Of a stretch of DNA of 64,000 nt, positions 24,240 to 32,871 are shown piece after piece. The position numbers were made by a program, and so were the translations under genes. Numbering within the stretch: the stretch's first letter is position 1; the number at the start of each line of letters is the position of its first letter. The notes under the pieces were generated by a model. That model was not told the origin of the DNA. It saw only the letters and a list, made by a program, of their open reading frames with translations, and did not search any database. This DNA comes from CAWUIO01 sp963922455. Lineage in GTDB: Bacteria > Bacteroidota > Bacteroidia > Cytophagales > Microscillaceae. The stretch spans positions 1-64,000 of the forward strand of contig CAWUIO010000002.1 of assembly GCA_963922455.1 (NCBI GenBank), given 5' to 3'.

Positions 24240-25010
24240 TTATTTTATCCTAAAGCCGTGAGAACGCCAAATAGCTTGGGCCTCTGGGCTGCTAAGATAC
24301 GCTAAAAATTGACGGTTTAGGGGGCTATCCTGTACAAGACCCGCCCCGTAAGCGATGGCTTGGTGGGTGTTTGAGGGAAAGGTGTAGACAATTTTTACTT
24401 GCTTGGAGGCTTGGGCATCCGTACGATATACGATACCCAGGGGAGCCTCGCCCAATTCTACTAACATCAAAGCCGAGCGGACATCTTTGGCGGGGAGGAG
24501 CTTATCCTGAAGTGGGGCAAAACTCTTACTGTACTCTAGGGCCTCTTGGGCATAGATCCCGGCAGGAGCGTGCGCCGGATCTCCTAGGCTCAAGCGCCCT
24601 TCTTGTAGGATGTTAAGAAGCGATTGACTGGTTATGTCATCTATTTCGGGTACGGGATAATCTTGGGGAGCAATCAATACTAAGCGGTTGTAAGCCAGGG
24701 TGTCCCAAGCTTGTAAGCGGTTCAGGTACTCGAGCCAGGTGATATTGGCCGATATAAATATCCCGGCTGGGGCTCCTTGGGAAATTTGCCGGGCCAAGGT
24801 GCCGCTTGAGGCGAGGTTCATACGCACTTGGATGGTGTTTTTCTGCTCAAAAGACTGTTTGATTTCCTCAAGCACATTTCCTAAACTGGCAGCCGCAAAT
24901 ACGATAAGCTCTTTTTGCTTAGTATCTGAGGTTGTGCCTTCTGGGGGATAACTACAAGATAGTATTAATAAGAATAAAAATAGTAAAAAAGGAAACCGTA
25001 CACGCATCAA
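24240..25010 (-). CDS. modA: Molybdate-binding periplasmic lipoprotein
   Basis: 256 residues. Lipoprotein signal ending at Cys19 (FLLILSC). Family motifs: ELIVFAAASLGNVLEEI (first lobe), NLASSGTLARQI (oxyanion-contacting Ser/Thr residues), GAPAGIFISAN, and LSLGDPAHAPAGIYAQEAL, with LGIVYRTDA in the second lobe. Binds molybdate or tungstate and delivers it to ModBC. It is 22 bp downstream of the porin gene. Specificity between molybdate and tungstate cannot be decided from sequence alone. Confidence 0.92.
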   Translation of the reverse strand: MMRVRFPFLLFLFLLILSCSYPPEGTTSDTKQKELIVFAAASLGNVLEEIKQSFEQKNTIQVRMNLASSGTLARQISQGAPAGIFISANITWLEYLNRLQAWDTLAYNRLVLIAPQDYPVPEIDDITSQSLLNILQEGRLSLGDPAHAPAGIYAQEALEYSKSFAPLQDKLLPAKDVRSALMLVELGEAPLGIVYRTDAQASKQVKIVYTFPSNTHQAIAYGAGLVQDSPLNRQFLAYLSSPEAQAIWRSHGFRIK

Positions 25011-25032
25011 GTATCTAGGCCACGAGGCCCTA

Positions 25033-26451
25033 TTAAAAATAAAAAAAGGTCTGGAAATACCCGTAACTCACATCTTTTAGGTTTGCCTCTATTTCTTCTG
25101 AAACTTGGTTCATAAATGAGCCGGTAAATAACTGGGCAAAGCCAAATTCCAGTCGGATATTTTTAGGTAACACATCCCAGCGTACCCGGGTTTCAAATTG
25201 GTGCCCTAAGTAGCTGCCGGAACTTCCGTCCAGGTCTTGTATTCCTGTGGCGGTCCAGGCGTCGGTTTCGGAAGCTAACCAGTACCATCGGTGGGCACAC
25301 ATAATGTCTAATGATGTATGTGGCTTGGTGTACAAGCGTAAACCGGGTGAGATCAAGTTACTACGGGTAAACGTACGTAACAAGCTTGTGGGGCCAAAAT
25401 CAAAGCGGGGTACCCCGTAAAGCGAATCAAAACGTTGGTTTTGCTTATCGCCCGGATTGCGGTCTCCTCCGGCATAATCTCCTTGAATCTGGAACCGTAA
25501 AAGCCAGGGCAGGTTTAGGGAATATCCCAACTCTATGTGTTGGAAATAAGCCAGGTGATCTAAATTAGTATTATCACTCGGAGAGCTTGTCAGGCGGGAT
25601 TTCCCCCATTGCAAGGCAGTCTCTACGCTGTAATCCCACTGCCCCGCTTTTGGTTTTCGGTAAATTCGGAAAGTGGGGGTGTAAAGTCGGCGATTCCGGG
25701 TATTTCGTTCTGGGCTATCTCTTTCGTGAAGGCCAAAAAAGCTGAAATCGGCCGAAAGGTCTTTATAAAAGTGGGGTACATCCAAATAAAGCCCCCAAAA
25801 CTGGGTGTCCCAGCGTTCCCGATCAAGTTGACTTTCATTATTTAATAGCGCATCACGGTCTTCTGGCAGTTTTTGGATTGGTAAGACGTACAAGTATCTA
25901 AATTGTGTCCCGGATGGCATGCGCCAAGCGCCGTGTAGCCCGGTATAATTATTTATGGTATTCCGGTAGCGGTTTCGGGCCATAAATTTACGGCTCCCAA
26001 TATCCATCGTTAGCCTTCCCAAATCCAAATAGGCAGTACTTTCTCCTTCGCCCCCATTTTTAAACTTTAAGGTTACATACGCTTGTAGGAGGGAAAAAGT
26101 ATTCACAATCCCGGTATTCACTGGTGAATCAGCCGAACCCAGGTATTGGCGGGAGTCCTGCATCTCGGCCGTAAAACCAAAAAGGCGATGATTGTACTCC
26201 AATTTAAGTAAGGTACGTAGGGCAATAATCTGATCCGGGTCGGGTTGAACTGCCCGAAATTGCCCCCCTAGTAATTCGTATCGGCTGCGTTGCTCTCCCG
26301 AAATTTTTAAGGAATTGGGTAAGGATAGTGCTTCTGAAAGGCGCCAAGGTTGGGCCTTGACCTGAGAAGCCAATTGGGTGGTATCCTGGGAAAATAGAGG
26401 TTCCGGTAACAACCAGATTACTGCTAATAAAAAAATGAATGGGTATCGCAT
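25033..26451 (-). CDS. Alginate-export-type outer-membrane porin
   Basis: About 472 residues from the ATG at 26451, chosen because it gives a clean signal peptide (MRYPFIFLLAVIW...FSQD); an ATG at 26487 would add 12 residues. The body matches the Alginate_exp beta-barrel family: a plug-like N-terminal part, then strands such as KISGEQRSRYELL, RTLLKLEYN, YLDLGRLTMDIGSRKF, YTGLHGAWR, and it ends with the aromatic FQTFFYF typical of an outer-membrane barrel. Family members export alginate or act as general porins. It is the first gene of an operon with modABC (22 bp to modA), which suggests it lets molybdate or another small oxyanion cross the outer membrane; this is inference from context, not from the family. 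Confidence 0.82.
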   Translation of the reverse strand: MRYPFIFLLAVIWLLPEPLFSQDTTQLASQVKAQPWRLSEALSLPNSLKISGEQRSRYELLGGQFRAVQPDPDQIIALRTLLKLEYNHRLFGFTAEMQDSRQYLGSADSPVNTGIVNTFSLLQAYVTLKFKNGGEGESTAYLDLGRLTMDIGSRKFMARNRYRNTINNYTGLHGAWRMPSGTQFRYLYVLPIQKLPEDRDALLNNESQLDRERWDTQFWGLYLDVPHFYKDLSADFSFFGLHERDSPERNTRNRRLYTPTFRIYRKPKAGQWDYSVETALQWGKSRLTSSPSDNTNLDHLAYFQHIELGYSLNLPWLLRFQIQGDYAGGDRNPGDKQNQRFDSLYGVPRFDFGPTSLLRTFTRSNLISPGLRLYTKPHTSLDIMCAHRWYWLASETDAWTATGIQDLDGSSGSYLGHQFETRVRWDVLPKNIRLEFGFAQLFTGSFMNQVSEEIEANLKDVSYGYFQTFFYF

Positions 26452-26673
26452 GATTGAGGCTGATTCCGGATAAAATGGCAATAGCAAGACACATTTATGA
26501 TAAAGACAAATTTAGGGAAGATTTTGGAGAGGGGAATACTTAAATTTTACATTTACTTCGTAGAACAGGCTTATGTAAAAGCTTATAGCAAAAACCAAAA
26601 AACCTTACCTGAGATAATATCTTCCAAAAGATTATTAACAATGTTAGCTTAGTCTTATTAATATTGTAAACAA

Positions 26674-28495
26674 GTGAAACTAATGGAAGCCCTACGCCCT
26701 ATTGGCTTTTCTAGGCCTTTTTATATTTTCGGGTTGATTAACCTTCTGCTCAACCTGGGAAGCTTGTTTGCCCAAGAGCCCATACACATCGATCCTGATT
26801 TTAGAAGTACAATCTTAACCGCAAATCAAACCCGTTTATGGGAAGATACGACGGGTACCTTAGAATTGGATGAGATTATTCTCATGGATGCTCAAAATCG
26901 GCTTTATCCCCCTCAGAAAATGAACATGGGCCGTAATTTTTACACACATTGGCTCAAATTTCAGGTGGAGACCCGCACTGCATCATTTATATTTCTTTCC
27001 CTATCCTGAATTTTTTGCCCAATACGGAAATGTATTTGCTTTCCTCTTTTTTGCCTCGGCGATCTGGTTTTCTATAAAATTCCTAGATCTACGAGAAAAC
27101 AATACATACCTTTTTTACTTAACTTTCTTTTTCTTGGGAGTTAATATATTGATGTTCCTGACAAGTTTTTGGATACCAATAACGTGGATTGTTTTATTGG
27201 CCAACGTGGCCGGGCTCCTTACGAGCCTTTTTGGCCTTATTATTGGCTTGGTCCTCCTCATACAGCGAGTGAAAATTGCTCGATTCTACATGTTAGCCTG
27301 GATTTTTTTTATCATAGGAGGCGTATTTTATGCCCTGACCAATCTTGGTTTTATTCCCTATAATGTCCTCACGTCCGACTCAAAAGGCATTTTGATTGGG
27401 GCCTTCCTTGAGGTGCTTTTTCTCTCCTTTACCCTAGCCGACAAAATCAATTTTTTACGCAGAGAGAAAAATGCTATTCAAAAAGAAGCATTGGAAATCG
27501 CTCAAGCCAACTCCCGGCTCGTCCAAGAACAAAATCAAATGCTTGAGAAGCGTGTAAAGGAAAGAACACAGGCGCTGCAAGATAAAAATCAAGAAACCCT
27601 TCAACAGAATCAAGAAATACTGGCGCAATCCAAAGAGCTACAACTCAAATCAGAAGAAATCAAGACCCAAAGAGATTATATTGAAGAAAGGAATAAAGAA
27701 TTAGAACACAAATCGAAGTAAATCCGTCATAGCCTCAATGCCGCACTTACCATACAGGATGCCGTTGTAACCTATCCAGATAAATTAGAATCCATTTTGA
27801 ATGAACACTTTTTAATATACCACCCACGAGATGTGGTATCAGGTGACTTTTACTGGGTTGATAGCATCAAAAATCCTCATACTGCCCAAACCATAAATAT
27901 CCTAGCCGTTGTGGATTGTACGGGTCATGGCATACCAGGTGCCTTCATGGCTCTCATAGGCACTACTTTGCTCAATAAAATTATTAAAACTGGAAAAATC
28001 GTGGATCCTGCGACGATTTTATATCGATTGCACCAGGAGGTCCGTGCGCTACTACGCCAAGATAAAAGTAATAATAATTATGGCATGGATTTAGGCATCC
28101 TAACCTGGGAAACCAAGGATAATGAAAAGTTTAAATGCACTTTTGCTGGGGCCAAAAGACCTCTATTATACCTTGACCAGCATAGTGAGGCAATGCATAT
28201 AATCAAAGGAGAGCGACGCGCCATTGGCGGAATACAAAATGAAAAAAAAGCCTTCATCAACCAAGAAATAGATCTTCATAAAGGGAGTACACTCTATCTT
28301 TCTACCGACGGTTATGCCGACCAAAATGATCTACAAAGAAAACGCATAGGGGAAAAGAAATTTATGGAGGTACTAAAATCTAACGCTAAACTCCCTATGA
28401 ACATCCAAAAATACCACTTAGAAGTTACCCTGGCCCAACAGATGCTAGGTACCACCCAAAGAGACGATATCTTGACGATAGGCTTCCGTCTATAA
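26674..28495 (+). pseudogene. 7TMR-DISM / SpoIIE-phosphatase sensor gene, broken
   Basis: Remains of one sensor. 26674-27009: signal peptide and the first part of a 7TMR-DISMED2 domain (RLWEDTTGTLELDEI, THWLKFQVET), then the frame fails. From about 26975 a second frame continues with the last four or so helices of a 7TM-DISM domain (QYGNVFAFLFFASAIWF, LFYLTFFFLGVNILMFL, LEVLFLSFTLADKINFL) and a coiled coil, up to a TAA at 27719-27721 that replaces a residue in KSK-IRHS. The same frame then goes on as a complete PP2C-like SpoIIE phosphatase (DVVSGDFYWVDS, VVDCTGHGIPGAFMALIG, YLSTDGYADQ). So at least a deletion with frameshift and a nonsense change are present. The rest of DISMED2 and the first membrane helices are missing. 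The phosphatase part could still be translated from 27797, but expression is unlikely. Confidence 0.85.
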
Positions 28496-28593
28496 ACCCT
28501 ATCCGATAGCTTCCTTTCCCCTTCTATTTTGAAAGCCCAAGGAGATGCCCTATATTCCATATCCTTGAAAAAATAGCACTTTAAACCAAGAAA

Positions 28594-29349
28594 ATGGAAT
28601 TTGAAAACCGATCCGTTGTTATCACCGGGGCCAGTACCGGGATTGGCCGGGCCACGGCCTTACTTTTTGCTCAACAAGGAGCCAAGCTACTTATATCGGA
28701 TATTAATGAAGAGGAAGGCCAAAAAACCTTGGCCCAAGTTCAAGAAATAGGCGCCCCAGCCCAATTTGTAAAGGTAGATGTTTCACAAAAAGAGGAAGTG
28801 GAAGCCTTACTTGAACGCTGTGTCTCTACCTACAAAAGCCTGGACCACCTGGTAAACAATGCCGGCGTCGGGCAAGCTCCCACTTTTTTTGAAGATACCG
28901 AAGACGATACCTGGCATAAAGTCATCTCCGTTAATCAAACCGGTGTTTTTTACGGCATGCGGGCGGCTCTCAAAATTATGAAGTCGCAAAAAAAAGGAAC
29001 TATTGTGAATACCTCCTCCATGTTAGGTAGAATGGCTGCCCCGCAGGCCGCCGCCTACTCAGCCAGTAAATTCGCCGTTTTGGGGCTTACCAAAGCGGCT
29101 GCAGCCGAATATGGCAAATATGGTATCCGCATTAATGCGGTATGCCCGGGCTTAATTGAAACTCCCATGACCGACGATTTATTTGAAGTGAGTGGCCCCC
29201 ACTATAAAGATTTTGTAATCAAAATGATTCCAGCCCGCCGGATTGGAGCCCCCGAGGAAATTGCCCAAGCCATCGGCTGGCTGAGCAGCGAAAAATCCAG
29301 TTATATGAATGGGGTGGGACTACCTATCGATGGCGGTTTCCGAATTTAA
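28594..29349 (+). CDS. Short-chain dehydrogenase/reductase
   Basis: 251 residues, classical SDR. TGASTGIG (11-18) binds the nicotinamide nucleotide, D63 in VDVS, NNAG (88-91), catalytic S141/S142 in NTSS, Y155 and K159 in YSASK. The PG motif (CPGLIETPM) and a C-terminal GLPIDGGFRI complete the family pattern. An acidic residue after strand 2 (SDINEE) suggests NAD(H) rather than NADP(H). Substrate unknown; dehydrogenases of this type act on alcohols, sterols or acyl-ketones. 31 bp upstream of the reductase gene in the same direction, probably one operon. Confidence 0.85.
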   Translation: MEFENRSVVITGASTGIGRATALLFAQQGAKLLISDINEEEGQKTLAQVQEIGAPAQFVKVDVSQKEEVEALLERCVSTYKSLDHLVNNAGVGQAPTFFEDTEDDTWHKVISVNQTGVFYGMRAALKIMKSQKKGTIVNTSSMLGRMAAPQAAAYSASKFAVLGLTKAAAAEYGKYGIRINAVCPGLIETPMTDDLFEVSGPHYKDFVIKMIPARRIGAPEEIAQAIGWLSSEKSSYMNGVGLPIDGGFRI

Positions 29350-29380
29350 TTGTGTACCAATAAACTAATAATTAAGCAAT

Positions 29381-30610
29381 ATGAGTACGACTACTCGAGA
29401 ATTTGATGTGATCATTTGGGGAGCTTCCGGGTTTACGGGAAGACTGGTAGCTGAATATATTTTTCAAACCTACGGTGCCCAAGGTGCGGTAAAGTGGGCC
29501 ATGGCCGGGCGTAACCAGGCCAAATTGGAAGAAGTACGGGCCCAAGTAGCCAATGAGCAAGTACCCTTATTACTTGCCGATAGCCACGACGAAGCCAGTT
29601 TGAATACCTTGGCCCAAAAAACGAAGGTGATTTGTACAACAGTGGGCCCTTATGGTCAGTATGGGTCCAAATTAGTAAAGGCCTGTGTAGAAAACCAAAC
29701 CCACTATTGCGACCTTTCGGGCGAGGTGCCCTTTATGCGCCAAACCATTGACCTCCATCACCAGGCTGCCCAAGCCAAAGGTGTTAAAATTGTTCACAGC
29801 TGTGGTTTTGACTCCATTCCTTCGGATATGGGGGTCTATTTTATCCAAGAAACCATCAAAGCCCAAACGGGCCATTATGCCCCAGAAATCAAGATGCGGG
29901 TAAAAACCATGGCCGGGGGCCTCAGTGGGGGTACCTATGCTTCTCTAAACGATACCATGGAAAAAGCCCAAAAAGATAAGAGCCTCTTTGCGGTTCTTTT
30001 AAATCCCTACGGCCTTAATCCTGAGGGAGAGCAAGAAGGACCCGATACCCGCGATCTCAACACGATTGCCTATGACGAAAAAGCCCAATCTTGGCTCTAT
30101 CCTTTCATTATGGCCAGTATAAATACGAGGATCGTCCGTCGAAGTCACGCACTTCGTCAGTATCCCTACGGAAAAGAATTTCGCTATGAAGAAGCCATGA
30201 TGGCCGGTGATGGAGAAGAAGGCAAGGCCAAAGCCACCAAAGAAGCTATGATGGTTGGTGCTATTATGTCCCAACCGGGCTCCCCCGAAAAAGAAGCTAT
30301 GAATAAACACATGCCCAAGCCGGGAGAAGGGCCCAACCAAGAAGAAAGAGAAAATGGTCATTACGAACTCTGGTTTTACACCACACTCAAGGATGGCTCC
30401 TTGGGTTTTGGAAAAGTAACCGGCGACCGAGACCCAGGTTACGGCTCTACCTCCAAAATGCTCGCCGAGTCTGCCATCTGCTTGGCCCAGGACGAGACTC
30501 CTCCTAGCACTGGGGTAATAACCCCCTCCATCGCCATGGGAGAGCCCTTACTCAAACGCTTGCAAGAAAATGCCGGCTTGACGTTTGAGTACATAAGGCC
30601 CGACGCTTAA
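29381..30610 (+). CDS. Saccharopine-dehydrogenase-like NAD(P)-binding oxidoreductase
   Basis: 409 residues. The N-terminal Rossmann domain opens with IIWGASGFTGRLVAEYI (10-26), the glycine-rich nucleotide loop, followed by WAMAGRNQAKLEEV. The middle has CTTVGPYGQYGSKLV and HYCDLSGEVPFM, hallmarks of the 'trans-acting enoyl reductase' / saccharopine dehydrogenase C-terminal-like group rather than true lysine-pathway enzymes. In mycobacteria relatives reduce phthiocerol precursors; here the substrate is unknown, a lipid is plausible. It follows the SDR gene closely. Confidence 0.8.
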   Translation: MSTTTREFDVIIWGASGFTGRLVAEYIFQTYGAQGAVKWAMAGRNQAKLEEVRAQVANEQVPLLLADSHDEASLNTLAQKTKVICTTVGPYGQYGSKLVKACVENQTHYCDLSGEVPFMRQTIDLHHQAAQAKGVKIVHSCGFDSIPSDMGVYFIQETIKAQTGHYAPEIKMRVKTMAGGLSGGTYASLNDTMEKAQKDKSLFAVLLNPYGLNPEGEQEGPDTRDLNTIAYDEKAQSWLYPFIMASINTRIVRRSHALRQYPYGKEFRYEEAMMAGDGEEGKAKATKEAMMVGAIMSQPGSPEKEAMNKHMPKPGEGPNQEERENGHYELWFYTTLKDGSLGFGKVTGDRDPGYGSTSKMLAESAICLAQDETPPSTGVITPSIAMGEPLLKRLQENAGLTFEYIRPDA

Positions 30611-30906
30611 GTGAAAATAGGGAGAGAATATCTTCAAAAATAATGTAGGCCCCCTATCCTATATTTTCAGAACCCAAGGTTCTCGGGATATTCCCTCCCT
30701 TTCTGATCTCTGCCAGATGAGGTGGGGCCACATCCCAAAAACTCGTAAAGGAGTAAAAAGGATTGTGCTCAAACCAAAAAATAAAAGTGCATCGCTTCGA
30801 GCCATAAAGAACACACGGTTGTGGGTACAAACTGCCATAACAATAGCCAGCAGCTGTGTAGTAACGTGCATGATTTTAGTTAGCCAGGTATTTCAGAATC
30901 ATAGCT

Positions 30907-31045
30907 GGGGCTTACCGGCCTTAAGATGTCTATGCTCAAATAGAAAGAAAGTACCCGGGCCGGTCGGGCTGGCCAGCAAAGCCCAAGCCGGCTTACCCGC
31001 ATACCAGCGACGGTCTTGGCCCTTCGGGTGGCCATCCCTAAGCCA
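30907..31045 (+). repeat. R1 repeat, copy H (variant subfamily)
   Basis: Outer arms ACCGGCC (30914-30920) and GGCCGGT (30958-30964). Second stem CCAAG (30983-30987) with CTTGG (31015-31019), the counterpart of GCCGAG/CTCGGC in copy D with A-T pairs where D has G-C. Tail CCATCCCTAAGCC. It lies between convergent gene ends. Confidence 0.85.
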
Positions 31046-31092
31046 ATAAGCCAAGTAAATTAGGATTCTTCTATCAGGTGGTCAAGCGCCCA

Positions 31093-32010
31093 TTACTTTT
31101 TTCGGGCCTTGATCAGATAATAAGCAAAGTAAGAGCGAAACGTTCCTAAAATACCCCCCATGACAGAAGCCCAAGCATTTTGAAAAGCTTCTTTACTGGT
31201 TTTATGATGAGATTTCTTTCCATAAAAATGATCCCATAAAAAGCGGATACACGTTCGGGGTATATAAGCGGCCGAAGGTGCAACATGCCAAGAAATATCC
31301 CGTACCGCTTCCAGCTCAAAACCCTCTTCTTTTAGAACTTGACAAAACCTGTCAATTTCAGCAAAACCGGGTAATGCCCAATAGTCACATACTTTTCGGT
31401 TCAGGTAAGCCACGATACCCTTTGAGGGGGGGCTTTGCTTCATAAAGCCATCCGCAATTACCCAAGAAGCCCCAGGTTTGAGTACCCGGGCCGATTCCCG
31501 GATTAAATCAGCTTTATCGCTCCCCGAAGCGTAACACGAACTTTCAATAGCATATGCACCATCCACACTGCAATTGGGCATGGGCAATTGAGTATAATCG
31601 CCTAGCATAATGTCTATTTGATCATGCAGATTTGCCTCTTTATTTTTATGCCTTGCTTGTTCAACTTGCCAGGGTACGAGGGTAATGCCGCTAATTCGCA
31701 GATTAGGCTTCCATTCTAGCAATTGACGGGCCACCGCCCCTAAACCACAACCCAGGTCTACAATGTGTGGATTCCCAGAATTGGGGAGAGCCAGTAAATG
31801 ACCCACCTGACGATTCATTTCCTCCAACATCGGTTCCAAGGCGAAAGGATTCATCCCCCAGCGATAATATCCAAAATGCATATGAAAGGCCTTACTCCAA
31901 TATGCATAGTCAGGCCCCGCTTTTTCATAAAGTTTTTGTATTGACTCCAGAAATAGAGCCCGCTCCGACGTGTTCGGGGCGGGCTCGGAATAAACATCCA
32001 AAGTGTCCAT
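31093..32010 (-). CDS. Class I SAM-dependent methyltransferase (tocopherol/sterol MT-like)
   Basis: 305 residues. After an N-terminal part with HMHFGYYRWGMNPF (typical of methyltransferases that act on lipids or prenyl rings), motif I is VDLGCGLGAVARQL, followed by ISGITLVPWQVEQA, LGDYTQLPM and RVLKPGASWVI. Relatives include gamma-tocopherol and sterol 24-C methyltransferases and geranyl-diphosphate methyltransferases; the substrate here is unknown. The C-terminal IRFLWDHFYGKK region is specific to this subgroup. It is monocistronic, convergent with the reductase gene. Confidence 0.8.
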   Translation of the reverse strand: MDTLDVYSEPAPNTSERALFLESIQKLYEKAGPDYAYWSKAFHMHFGYYRWGMNPFALEPMLEEMNRQVGHLLALPNSGNPHIVDLGCGLGAVARQLLEWKPNLRISGITLVPWQVEQARHKNKEANLHDQIDIMLGDYTQLPMPNCSVDGAYAIESSCYASGSDKADLIRESARVLKPGASWVIADGFMKQSPPSKGIVAYLNRKVCDYWALPGFAEIDRFCQVLKEEGFELEAVRDISWHVAPSAAYIPRTCIRFLWDHFYGKKSHHKTSKEAFQNAWASVMGGILGTFRSYFAYYLIKARKK

Positions 32011-32391
32011 AAAAATTGATTAGTAGGTTTCACGTACATGAACGAGATTGAAATGATTATAGTTTCAGAAAATATTGAAAATTATATCGCTTAGCTTTCC
32101 TGCCGAATATTATTTGTATTCGATCTAATTTCTAAAAAAAATCAATAGCTAGCTTGCAATTATTCAATAATTCTATTAGAATTAATTTCACTTAAAATTG
32201 AAAAAATAAGATTCTCTCAATAAACGCCTGCGCTAGTTTAGCCCTGGCTCGTATGGGCGACGTATTTGGCTTATGGCCCTCAAGAAAAGGCTTGGCCCTC
32301 ATTATTTGATTAGTAAACCCAATTTGAAAGAATTGTTATTCAAATTAAAAAATACATCTCTTTACCCTATTTTCTTTACTCAAACTAGATT
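32011..32391. other. Promoter-containing gap, no gene seen
   Basis: The left part is AT-rich with runs such as TATTTGTATTCG; 32220-32300 is more GC-rich (GCCTGCGCTAGTTTAGCCCTG, GTATGGGCGACG). It holds the promoters of the divergent methyltransferase and cox operon. I see no ORF, R1 copy or clear hairpin. Confidence 0.5.
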
Positions 32392-32871
32392 ATGAACACA
32401 TCCATCACGGTAAATGGAAAGACCTATCAAAAAGAGGTCAGTCCTCGGATGTTTCTGGTAGACTATCTACGAGAAACGCTCCGACTCACCGGAACGCACG
32501 TGGGCTGCGATACCAGCGCCTGCGGAGCTTGTACGGTACACATGAACGGCAAAGCAGTAAAGTCCTGTACCATCCTGGCTGTACAAGCCGACGGACAAGA
32601 GATCACCACCATCGAGGGCTTAGCCCAAAACGGCGATCTGCACCCCATGCAACATGCTTTCCGGGAAGAACACGGTCTACAATGCGGATTTTGCACCCCC
32701 GGCATGATTATGGCCGCCTTAGACTTGTTAAAACATAACCCTGAACCCAATGAAACGGAGATTCGGGAAGCGATTGAAGGAAATTTTTGTCGCTGTACCG
32801 GCTATCATAATATTGTTAGAGCCGTTCAACTGGCATCTCAAGAAATGAAAAAGGAGGTGGCCCATGGCTAG
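32392..32871 (+). CDS. Molybdenum hydroxylase, [2Fe-2S] small subunit
   Basis: 159 residues, CoxS/XdhA type. The N-terminal plant-type ferredoxin domain binds the first cluster with C39, C44, C47 (GCDTSACGAC) and C59; the helical C-terminal domain binds the second with C98, C101 (CGFC) and C133, C135 (CRC). Transfers electrons from the molybdenum centre towards FAD. ATG at 32392. Its stop lies inside the start of the large-subunit gene (8-bp overlap), so translation is coupled. First gene of the coxSLM-DE operon. Confidence 0.92.
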   Translation: MNTSITVNGKTYQKEVSPRMFLVDYLRETLRLTGTHVGCDTSACGACTVHMNGKAVKSCTILAVQADGQEITTIEGLAQNGDLHPMQHAFREEHGLQCGFCTPGMIMAALDLLKHNPEPNETEIREAIEGNFCRCTGYHNIVRAVQLASQEMKKEVAHG

